Assembly (NCBI RefSeq): GCF_910592395.1
Contig: NC_088309.1
Location: 15,814,599-15,878,598, forward strand
Reading direction: 5' to 3'
Source of the DNA: Lineus longissimus
Taxonomy: Eukaryota > Nemertea > Pilidiophora > Heteronemertea > Lineidae
DNA: 64,000 nucleotides
Below are positions 56,125 to 63,293 of the stretch, in pieces; position 1 is the first letter of the stretch, and every line of letters starts with the position of its first letter. Under the pieces are notes generated by a model. It ran no database searches and had not been told where the DNA came from. It saw nothing but the letters and a program-made list of their open reading frames with translations. The translations under genes and the position numbers were made by a program.

Positions 56125-57273
56125 AATGTAAAGGATGACACACAGCAGTATCTAAGGGATTTGTACTACAACCCTGAGAGTCCCGTGGCTTACAGTTCTT
56201 TGAGTAAAATCTGGAAACAGGTCAAGGAAGATATGACTTCGTCACGAGAGCAGAGCACAACTTCGTTGTTAGGGACAAAGTCCCGCTCAGGAAAACTTAT
56301 TAAAAAAAAAGAAGTGAAAGAATTTCTAGAAACACTACCAACTCACCAACTACACAAACCGGCCATTAAGAAATTCACCTTCAGGAAGACAATGGTATCG
56401 TACATCGATCAACAATGGCAAGCAGATCTGGTTGACATGCAAAAATTTGAGAAACAGAATAAGGGTTTCAGATTCATTTTAACAGTCATAGATCTATTTA
56501 GTCGTTTTTCTTGGGCTCTAGCAGTTAAGAGTAAGAGGTGAGAAGAAATCAGAGATGCATTTAAAGTGATATTTGAGGAAGCAAAACCAACGAAAATCCA
56601 GTTTGATGACGGTAAAGAATTTTACAACAAACACTTCAAGGAACTCTTAACAGAAAATGACATAGAATGGTTCTCCACAAAATCTGATAAGAAGGCAGCA
56701 GTAGTAGAGAGATTCAATAGAACCCTTAAAGAAAAAATGTGGCGTTATTTCACCGCTAAGGAGACTGACAAGTGGATTGACGTTCTGGATGACCTGGTCA
56801 GCGGCTACAATAACACATTTCACTCATCAATAGGTATGAAACCTGTAGACGCCAGAAAGATGGAAAACGAAGGAACAGTGTGGTACAATCTTTACGGTCT
56901 TCACCTCAAAGAGACATTTGGTGATCCAAAGTACAAAGTAGGTGACAGTGTAAGAATTTCAAAGTACAAGTCCATTTTCGGTAAAGGTTACATGCCCAAC
57001 TACACTGAGGAGGTGTTCCAAATCAAACAGATCATCTTTACTCACCCTATCGTCTACCAGCTTGAGGATTACCACAAAGAAGAAATTCAAGGATATTTCT
57101 ATGAAGAGGAATTGAGCTATGTTCCTAATCCTGACCAGCTAGAGTACAAGATCGAGAAAATCCTAAGGTACAAGACCAGTAAAGGCAAGAAATACGGATT
57201 AGTGAAGTGGAAGGGTTACAGTGATAAGTTCAATGAATGGTTACCAGTTTCTGATATCAAATCATTGAAATGA
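56122..57273 (+). pseudogene. Polinton integrase with chromodomain, one in-frame stop
   Basis: A retroviral-type integrase of 383 residues if the TGA at 56539-56541 is ignored; the frame is the same on both sides. The catalytic acidic residues are in WQADLVD (D102), IQFDDGKEF (about 162) and VVERFNR (about 196). The C-terminus (about 339-383) is a chromodomain (Y-K-I-E-K-I-L ... L-V-K-W-K-G-Y ... E-W-L-P), which may guide insertion. The stop separates the first catalytic residue from the other two, so truncated products would be dead. Two double-hairpin copies (56234-56284) sit in the N-terminal coding region without frame loss. Confidence 0.92.
56234..56284 (+). repeat. Double-hairpin elements 4a and 4b, in integrase coding sequence
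   Basis: TGAC-TTC-GTCA (56234-56244), CGA, then GAGC-AGA-GCAC with one mismatch. This is followed by CAAC-TTC-GTTG (56258-56268), TTA and GGGAC-AAA-GTCCC (56272-56284). Confidence 0.9.
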
Positions 57274-57288
57274 AATAAAGTCTCTAAA

Positions 57289-57314
57289 GTGACTTAAGTC
57301 ACAAGAACAAGTTC
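57289..57314 (+). repeat. Double-hairpin element 5 (variant) after the integrase gene
   Basis: GTGAC-TTAA-GTCAC (57289-57302), AA, GAAC-AA-GTTC (57305-57314). It lies 16 bp after the integrase stop. Confidence 0.75.
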
Positions 57315-57362
57315 GAAAAACGTAATTTAAAAAAAAAAATGTCCTACTAAATAAAGAAAGAA

Positions 57363-58319
57363 ATGGATGGAGCAATATTTAATGCTACTGTCAATGTGTA
57401 TCAGCAACAACCTATGTATCAGCAGCAACCTATGTTTCAGCAGCAACCTATGTATCAGCAACAACCAGTAATTTCAGGACCTACAATTTATTGTGTTAAG
57501 TGCTGTGAAAAGAAACCTGAAATTAATTTTGAAAAGAACAGGCGTAATAAACTACTTGATTACTGTAAAGAATGTGGTTCAAGTAAAATCAAGGGATGTA
57601 ATAAATGTTATGAAAATAAATTACTAAGTGATGGTGAATTTGGTAAAGACGGAAATAGAGGTAACTGCAGATCATGTTTTAATTCATATTACAAAAAGGA
57701 TTACCTTGACCAAAATGGTAATAGAGACAGACACAAAATTAGAGTTGGTCTAAACCGCATTTCTAAGGGAGAGTGTACCGGTAATTCATCATTCAATCTA
57801 GGATGTACAGACAGTTTCTTCTCACAGTGGTTAGAGTACCAGAGGAGTCTATCTCCAATAGGACAAAGTCCCGAGAACAGAGTTCGAAAAGTAGAAGAAG
57901 AGTTGGATCATGTCTTACCAATCAAGGAATTCAAAGATAAACCTGAACTGTGCTTTGCTTGGTTTAACATTAGACCAATGTCTAAAACACAAAACAGACA
58001 GAAGAGTGCTAAAGTAGACTACACACTATTTAAGGATCAATTGGATAGGTCAATGGATTTCATGGTAAAAATGAGAAGTGAAAACTGGTTTGTCTTTCGA
58101 GACCAGGATGTAACACCAAATTGGAAAATAGTGATATCACAGCATTTCGGGGATTATCTTCGTGATGAAAATATGATTCTGCTTGATAGATTATCGAATT
58201 TAAATAATAACATGAGAATGAACCAGAACATTAACATATGTAGTCAGACAGAAATCATAAACGAGATGATTAAGTTGAATAATAGACTTGAAAGAAATTT
58301 ACTCTTTGCAGTGAATTGA
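57363..58319 (+). CDS. Polinton zinc-binding protein with HNH-like region and QQQP repeats
   Basis: 318 residues, intact. Residues 13-36 are four repeats of YQQQPM type. Cysteine pairs follow (C44-V-K-C, C68-K-E-C, C79-N-K-C, C102-R-S-C), suggesting two zinc ribbons. Residues 180-215 (E-L-D-H-V-L-P-I ... F-N-I-R-P-M-S-K-T-Q-N) resemble the H-N-N core of HNH nucleases. The C-terminus is helical. A double-hairpin copy (57861-57885) is translated as part of the linker before the HNH-like core. A nuclease role is inferred from this pattern only. The start lacks the TAAATG context of its neighbours. Confidence 0.65.
   Translation: MDGAIFNATVNVYQQQPMYQQQPMFQQQPMYQQQPVISGPTIYCVKCCEKKPEINFEKNRRNKLLDYCKECGSSKIKGCNKCYENKLLSDGEFGKDGNRGNCRSCFNSYYKKDYLDQNGNRDRHKIRVGLNRISKGECTGNSSFNLGCTDSFFSQWLEYQRSLSPIGQSPENRVRKVEEELDHVLPIKEFKDKPELCFAWFNIRPMSKTQNRQKSAKVDYTLFKDQLDRSMDFMVKMRSENWFVFRDQDVTPNWKIVISQHFGDYLRDENMILLDRLSNLNNNMRMNQNINICSQTEIINEMIKLNNRLERNLLFAVN
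57861..57885 (+). repeat. Double-hairpin element 6, in coding sequence
   Basis: GGAC-AAA-GTCC, spacer CGA, GAAC-AGA-GTTC. All stems are perfect. Confidence 0.95.
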
Positions 58320-58338
58320 TTTTATTTTACTTAATTAA

Positions 58339-58608
58339 ATGAATAGAACTTGGGGTTACACAAAACGACCACGTAATTGGAAAGAAAGATTAGAACGATT
58401 TCATAGAGAATTAGAGGCAGAAGTAGAGTCAAAGTTGGAGCCTGGTCCCGAAAAACCTTTAAAACCTGCTGTGCCTGCTGGGACAGAAAAACCTGTTGGG
58501 ACAGAAAAACCTTTAAAATTTAATGTACTTCAAAAACCTGTAGTGTCTGTAGGATCAACACTAAACACTAGAAATGACAGAACAACTGATTCTAGTTATT
58601 CCCACTAA
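58339..58608 (+). CDS. Small Lys/Pro-rich Polinton protein
   Basis: 89 residues from an ATG in TTAATTAAATG. The N-terminal 35 residues are basic and aromatic (W-G-Y-T-K-R-P-R-N-W-K-E-R). The rest is low complexity with GTEKP and PLKP repeats. A basic, disordered protein of this size could bind DNA in the virion, but nothing in the sequence proves that. Confidence 0.5.
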   Translation: MNRTWGYTKRPRNWKERLERFHRELEAEVESKLEPGPEKPLKPAVPAGTEKPVGTEKPLKFNVLQKPVVSVGSTLNTRNDRTTDSSYSH

Positions 58609-58612
58609 TTAA

Positions 58613-59272
58613 ATGGATGGAGACAATAAGGTTTATCCAGATTTAAGTAATTTAAACTCTGAAAGTCATTTGAACTATGAAAGGTCTGAAAAGCATACAG
58701 AAAGTAACCCTCAGGCTTTCAGACTACAACAAATATGTGAGGTTAAGAGTTTCTTAGAAAGCGAGATTGAATTTAGAAGAAAGATATTTTCAAAGTACAA
58801 AAAAGCATTTAGCGTAATTACTGGCATTAGCCATTTCCTTAATTTAACTAGCGTAGCAGCCGGATCTGTTGGTGTTTCCGCTCTAGCTGGTGTCATCACG
58901 GCACCGATAGGCTTAGCTTTGGGTGGCGTAACAATAGGTAGTGCCATTATTTCATCAGCCTTAGGCTGGGAGAAAAAGAATATTCTTAAGAAAATTGAAA
59001 AGCATGAGAATATCAGAAGGTTGGCAATTTCAAAACTGAACACAATCAATGATTTGGTTAGTAAAGCCTTAACCGATTCTCACATATCTACAGATGAGTT
59101 TACTTTGATTCTCAAGGAGAAGGAGAAATACATTTCGATGAAAAATGCCATTAGGAAAAAACAAAGGGAGGCAAGTTCAGCTGTTGATGTAGAGTCTTTA
59201 AAGAAGACTTTTTTAGAAGAAGGAAAAAAACTAGCACAGACAGAGATGCTAGAAAAACTAAAAGTTCAGTAA
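58613..59272 (+). CDS. Polinton membrane-hairpin protein, conserved type
   Basis: 219 residues from an ATG in CTAATTAAATG, 4 bp after the previous stop. A long helical N-terminus is followed by a Gly/Ala-rich hydrophobic stretch (about 72-118, SVAAGSVGVSALAGVITAPIG and following) that can form a membrane hairpin. Then comes a charged helix with K-L-N-T-I-N-D-L-V-S-K-A-L-T-D and I-S-T-D-E-F-T-L-I-L-K-E. To my recollection, similar uncharacterised proteins accompany Polintons in cnidarians. At 59209-59215 the in-frame heptamer TTTTTTA is followed by a -1 frame open to 59433; see findings. Confidence 0.7.
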   Translation: MDGDNKVYPDLSNLNSESHLNYERSEKHTESNPQAFRLQQICEVKSFLESEIEFRRKIFSKYKKAFSVITGISHFLNLTSVAAGSVGVSALAGVITAPIGLALGGVTIGSAIISSALGWEKKNILKKIEKHENIRRLAISKLNTINDLVSKALTDSHISTDEFTLILKEKEKYISMKNAIRKKQREASSAVDVESLKKTFLEEGKKLAQTEMLEKLKVQ

Positions 59273-59433
59273 ATCAAACAGGACTCGAGCTATGCTCTCA
59301 AGACGAAGTCGGACCCGGACGACGTCCTAATCCTAATGTGGTGTATCACTATCACTATTATCATGACTTCGGTGTTAGGGATGAATTTCACCAAGTAACA
59401 CTACCATCAGCCCCACCCTATTCATTAGTTTAA
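59213..59433 (+). CDS. Candidate -1 frameshift tail ending in a PPxY motif
   Basis: The -1 frame relative to the 219-residue protein has no ATG. It is open from upstream of the heptamer TTTTTTA (59209-59215) to a TAA at 59431-59433. It would add about 73 residues: a basic part, a segment read through double-hairpin element 7, a His/Tyr-rich part (V-V-Y-H-Y-H-Y-Y-H) and the end S-A-P-P-Y-S-L-V. PPxY motifs recruit NEDD4-type ubiquitin ligases in virus budding. It may instead be a frameshifted original C-terminus or chance. Confidence 0.4.
59287..59327 (-). repeat. Double-hairpin element 7 with an additional hairpin
   Basis: GAGC-TAT-GCTC (59287-59297), TCA, imperfect AGAC-GAA-GTCG, then GGAC-GAC-GTCC (59317-59327). 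It lies just after the membrane-hairpin gene stop. Confidence 0.85.
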
Positions 59434-59435
59434 TC

Positions 59436-59460
59436 GAACTTTGTTCTCTGGACGTAGTCC
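59436..59460 (-). repeat. Double-hairpin element 8, between convergent genes at the polymerase 3' end
   Basis: GAAC-TTT-GTTC, spacer TCT, GGAC-GTA-GTCC. The polymerase stop is 4 bp away; the last polymerase codons also form an imperfect hairpin with loop TTC. Confidence 0.95.
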
Positions 59461-59463
59461 GAC

Positions 59464-62400
59464 TCAAGCGAAGTTTGAATCACTGTAATCTATGTAGCCT
59501 TCATAATACATTCCAAATGGTAAGGTGCTTATTCCATCTTCAAGTATGAACCTCTTGTCATCAAAAGGACTGAGGCTTTTTTTGTCAACTTCTTCCAAAT
59601 AGATTTGGTGTTTATCTGATCTTAAGTGTCTCATCTTGTGGTAAAATGACCTACTCTTTTCAAGACAATCAACATAGTCATCAAATGAGATATTTCTCCT
59701 TACTACATTCTTGGCAATACCCTTCAATTTCTTAGAATCGTAATCTTTTGTCGAGCCTTGCTCTCCAGACATAGTCTTGGTCCTGTAAGCGTACATCTTA
59801 CTTCTCAGGGCAATGAATTCAGTCATCTCTACTCCTCCTAGCTCATCCTTAAAGTAGCCTGGTACCTTCTTCTTACTGGTATCATAGAGTGGATGATCTT
59901 TTGGATAATTACTGAAGTCAAAATAGTGTCTCAACTCGTTTAAGTCTTTAGTTAAGTCATCAGTATTAATGTTAAGTACAAAGGAATCTGTATCTAGATA
60001 CAGCAGTTCAATATTTTTCTCACCAAAGTACGGTTGAAGAACTTCATAATAGAATTCATACATTAATAATTTAGACAATTCAAGTACTGAAGCTCCTATG
60101 TAGATTGGTTTGTTGAATTTCATTGATGTTTTCCTCATGCTAATAGCAGCATTATGTTCGTCAAATACGCATATCGATGAAAACCTGGGATTGGCCATTA
60201 CATTCCTGGCTCTCTCCCCGTCCGATACAAATTCAATTTCAACCCTGTTCCTTACATTCTCACAAGTTTTTCCATAGAACGCATTGTTCATCAGTTTAAA
60301 ATAGTCTTTCTCAAAATCAGTCTTAGAATCCATACGTCTTTTAGTGTTAAAATCAATGTATGGTGCTAACCACTTTGATTGTTTAAAGCTTATCACTGAA
60401 TGAACCCTCTTAAGTACCATTCCGTGCTTTAGGTAAAATTGTAGCATTCTGTAATGCACTATGTAATTAGTTTTATCCTTTTGTGTTAGTATTAGTTTCT
60501 CTACATTTGATCTTTTATCATCGCCCAGTAACTCTCTCTGGTAAGGACTTAATTCATCATCTTCAATAAAGAGAGATTCGGGACAGAATGGAAAGTTCCT
60601 TGACTTAAATTTAATATTTCCTGGATACTCCAAATCAACCTCTAAGAAGTAGCCTACTTCACTATCACTTGGAATTGCCATAATCTGCTCTTTACTGATA
60701 ACATTCATGTTAAGTCGGACTTTGTCCTGAGAGCATAGCTCGAGTGGATCAATATCTATCATTTCAAAACTACCATAGGGTTGAGGTTCCATCATGGACC
60801 AGCCATAGAGATTATTTGCGTCTATGTAGAGTAGTTTGTGGTGTTCATCTGCCTTTACATGTCTTGTTCCCATAACACCCGAAATTCCACCTCGTATTGC
60901 TTTCTCAAAAGTAAGTAAGATGTTGGTATCAGTCAGTAGTTCTAGGTTTATTCCTGTGTACTTCAAACCAGCTTGCCAGGTTAGGCCTGGTGCCGAGTAA
61001 CAGTGACAGGGATCTATCTGTAAGTAGTTCAAATTGACATCCCTGAATTTCTCAAATAAATCAGCTAAAAGGATCACATCAGTTTTGAGGTAGAGGTCAA
61101 TGAACTCACCGTGATTCCTGATCTTGAAATGATCCCATATTACCTTAGCCTCATCATAGGCAGAATCAGGTGCCATTTCATTTTTCAATTCGTCAAAAAA
61201 CATAGACGTTTCTAGGTAAGTAACATTGTAGCTTTCATGTGATGTGTAAAAAGAGTAAGGTACTGAACCCTTCTTCCTCAATAGCTTAAAGTCAGTGGTA
61301 TTTGGGAACAGCTGTCTGGTAATTTTAAAATCATCATCCAACATTGATTTGGTTATGTTGTCTAAACTGGACTGCAGGAATCTGTACGAGTCCAAAAACC
61401 TGAAACAACCGAACTGAAATGAGATGTATTCCTCTGATGTTTTGGCAAGTATTTTCAGTTTCTTGTACTTCGGTAGCTTATTCATTAATTCTTTAATAAA
61501 TAAGTGAGAATCGTAATTACTGAGATTGTGAAAAAACACTGGAACAAACATAGCTTTCTTTTCATTCAAATTACACGAGTTGTGAGCAGCACCTCGATAT
61601 CTACCACAGTAGTGATCATGATCCTTGACCTTGTCATATCCCAAAGGTTGATTACAATAGTAACAATGTGTTTCTAATTGATATTTATGCCAGTCGGACT
61701 TCGTCCTGAGAGCAGAGCTCGAGTCTTCATCTGTCATTGTTAGAGGAAAGTTACAGTTCAATAAATTAGAGAATTGTTCTTCCATCCTGATTAACCAATT
61801 ACAGAACACATCTACAACATCAGCACCCCTGAGAGACACATACTGGCTACTGTAAAGGTGTGTGTAGTCTGAGTGAACATAAACACCAACAGCTGATGCA
61901 TTTTGTTTAAAAAGTTTCTTTGAACTCGGTTCTTTCATCATAGGTGGCTCTGCTGATACTACTGGTATGTTGCCTTCGGCAGAAGAACAAGGTTCGCTTA
62001 TCGCTTCGAAATCAGCATAGATAACAAACGGAACTCTATTTTTGAATGAGTGTTTTTCAAATTTAATTTGTGACCATTTACTGTTAGGTGGAGGCAAAGT
62101 AATCTTACAGTAATCGTGTTCTCCACATTTCTTTTTATGTTTATCTAGTGTTGACTTCCTGTAAAAGTAATTCATGCATCTCCTGCAAAGATACACTCTA
62201 TGAGCTAGTGTCCTGAAGAAAAGATTGATGTCTCTTATGTACATGAAATGGTCCTTGAAATACAACAGATCGATGACATCATCATCATCATAATTCTTGG
62301 ACAGGTAGAGAGGTTCTAGTTTTGCCTCACAGGTGCTCTTAGCCCATTCGTTCTCTAACTTGAACACATTAATCTTGAGATTATTATCACTCTCTATCTT

Positions 62401-63237
62401 AGGGATATCCTTTTGAATACATACAGGAAATGATTTGATTCGTACTCCGTACTGAGAGCTAGGCTCGATTTTGATATCGGTAGTGATATTGAATGTACTC
62501 TCGAGCTCTGCTCTCAGGACAAAGTCCGTCTCTGGATTTTCTTTCAGATATTTAGCGGCCAATAAAGACCAGAGAAAACATTTATTGTCATTTGATTCCA
62601 CATTTATTACTGCTTTTGTTTTAAATGGTAATTTAGTGTAATGACCACCTTTACACCTCTTGTAAGAACAGATGGTCATGTTACAAGACTCTATTTTATT
62701 TAAAGTAAGTCCAGAACCTTGAAAGTACCTTTCCTCAATCTGTGTCTTAATGTAGTTTAACTGGTTGGTTATGGCATAAATTGCCTGGTTCCTTGAAATT
62801 ATGCTTTCCATTGGAGACTGTATGGGGTGTGTTACACTTTCACCCTGACGATCAAACTGAGCAAATACTGATATGCTAATTTTGTGATGGTAATCATTGA
62901 GTTGAAATAATACCTCCTCTAATTTATCTCTGTATTCATACACTTGTTTAGCTTCTCTGTCAATCTTCAAACTAATGGTGACTACAGGCTTGCCAAATTG
63001 TTTTACTATTTCTATTCCACTCACTTTCTTTATGCCATCTAGCTCATTTTCCTCAAATGCAAGTTTCTTATCCATAGTTTTAGGGATCAGTGATGGGGCT
63101 CGGGGTTGAGCAAGAGGCACATAATCCGGATTTAATTTACTTAAGTGACCTTTGGTTCTCCTGTGAATAGCCATATTATTGTAGGATATGTACTTGTCAC
63201 ATGTAGTGCAAAGTATTTTCTGATTCTTATCAGTCAT
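59464..63237 (-). CDS. Polinton protein-primed DNA polymerase B
   Basis: 1257 residues from the ATG at 63237; the frame extends upstream only to a TTG at 63270. The order is: an N-terminal C2H2 finger (C-T-T-C ... H-R-R-T-K-G-H), a second finger at about 345-365, and exonuclease I (DFEA, about 405). An HNH-like C-Y-Y-C ... D-H-D-H ... R-G-A-A-H segment follows at about 520-550, then exonuclease II (NLSNYDSH, about 568). Polymerase motif A (DANNLYG, about 804), B (NNAFYGK, about 982) and C (YLDTDS, about 1080) complete it. It replicates the element from terminal-protein primers. Six double-hairpin copies lie within the gene and are translated in different frames. No break was found. Confidence 0.96.
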   Translation of the reverse strand: MTDKNQKILCTTCDKYISYNNMAIHRRTKGHLSKLNPDYVPLAQPRAPSLIPKTMDKKLAFEENELDGIKKVSGIEIVKQFGKPVVTISLKIDREAKQVYEYRDKLEEVLFQLNDYHHKISISVFAQFDRQGESVTHPIQSPMESIISRNQAIYAITNQLNYIKTQIEERYFQGSGLTLNKIESCNMTICSYKRCKGGHYTKLPFKTKAVINVESNDNKCFLWSLLAAKYLKENPETDFVLRAELESTFNITTDIKIEPSSQYGVRIKSFPVCIQKDIPKIESDNNLKINVFKLENEWAKSTCEAKLEPLYLSKNYDDDDVIDLLYFKDHFMYIRDINLFFRTLAHRVYLCRRCMNYFYRKSTLDKHKKKCGEHDYCKITLPPPNSKWSQIKFEKHSFKNRVPFVIYADFEAISEPCSSAEGNIPVVSAEPPMMKEPSSKKLFKQNASAVGVYVHSDYTHLYSSQYVSLRGADVVDVFCNWLIRMEEQFSNLLNCNFPLTMTDEDSSSALRTKSDWHKYQLETHCYYCNQPLGYDKVKDHDHYCGRYRGAAHNSCNLNEKKAMFVPVFFHNLSNYDSHLFIKELMNKLPKYKKLKILAKTSEEYISFQFGCFRFLDSYRFLQSSLDNITKSMLDDDFKITRQLFPNTTDFKLLRKKGSVPYSFYTSHESYNVTYLETSMFFDELKNEMAPDSAYDEAKVIWDHFKIRNHGEFIDLYLKTDVILLADLFEKFRDVNLNYLQIDPCHCYSAPGLTWQAGLKYTGINLELLTDTNILLTFEKAIRGGISGVMGTRHVKADEHHKLLYIDANNLYGWSMMEPQPYGSFEMIDIDPLELCSQDKVRLNMNVISKEQIMAIPSDSEVGYFLEVDLEYPGNIKFKSRNFPFCPESLFIEDDELSPYQRELLGDDKRSNVEKLILTQKDKTNYIVHYRMLQFYLKHGMVLKRVHSVISFKQSKWLAPYIDFNTKRRMDSKTDFEKDYFKLMNNAFYGKTCENVRNRVEIEFVSDGERARNVMANPRFSSICVFDEHNAAISMRKTSMKFNKPIYIGASVLELSKLLMYEFYYEVLQPYFGEKNIELLYLDTDSFVLNINTDDLTKDLNELRHYFDFSNYPKDHPLYDTSKKKVPGYFKDELGGVEMTEFIALRSKMYAYRTKTMSGEQGSTKDYDSKKLKGIAKNVVRRNISFDDYVDCLEKSRSFYHKMRHLRSDKHQIYLEEVDKKSLSPFDDKRFILEDGISTLPFGMYYEGYIDYSDSNFA
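59753..59777 (-). repeat. Double-hairpin element 9, in polymerase coding sequence
   Basis: GAGC-CTT-GCTC, spacer TCC, AGAC-ATA-GTCT. Confidence 0.95.
60717..60741 (+). repeat. Double-hairpin element 10, in polymerase coding sequence
   Basis: GGAC-TTT-GTCC, spacer TGA, GAGC-ATA-GCTC. Confidence 0.97.
61696..61720 (+). repeat. Double-hairpin element 11, in polymerase coding sequence
   Basis: GGAC-TTC-GTCC, spacer TGA, GAGC-AGA-GCTC. Flanks TC and GA can extend the closing stem. Confidence 0.97.
61971..61995 (+). repeat. Double-hairpin element 12, in polymerase coding sequence
   Basis: TGCC-TTC-GGCA, spacer GAA, GAAC-AAG-GTTC. Upstream at 61922-61932 is a single GAAC-TCG-GTTC hairpin. Confidence 0.9.
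62442..62466 (+). repeat. Double-hairpin element 13, in polymerase coding sequence
   Basis: GTAC-TCC-GTAC, spacer TGA, GAGC-TAG-GCTC. Confidence 0.9.
62503..62527 (-). repeat. Double-hairpin element 14, in polymerase coding sequence
   Basis: GAGC-TCT-GCTC, spacer TCA, GGAC-AAA-GTCC. It lies only 36 bp from element 13 and in the opposite orientation. Confidence 0.97.
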
Positions 63238-63293
63238 TCTATTTATTATATTAAAATTTATTAAATTCAATAAATATCTTGAATTAAATAGAA

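Noticed and set aside
63093-63112. GCTC...GAGC near the polymerase N-terminus as a double-hairpin copy
   Set aside because: The loop is too long and no partner hairpin is present; at most a decayed copy.
63238-63270. Extended polymerase start at 63270
   Set aside because: That codon is TTG; the first ATG in frame is at 63237 and gives a normal start just before the first zinc finger.
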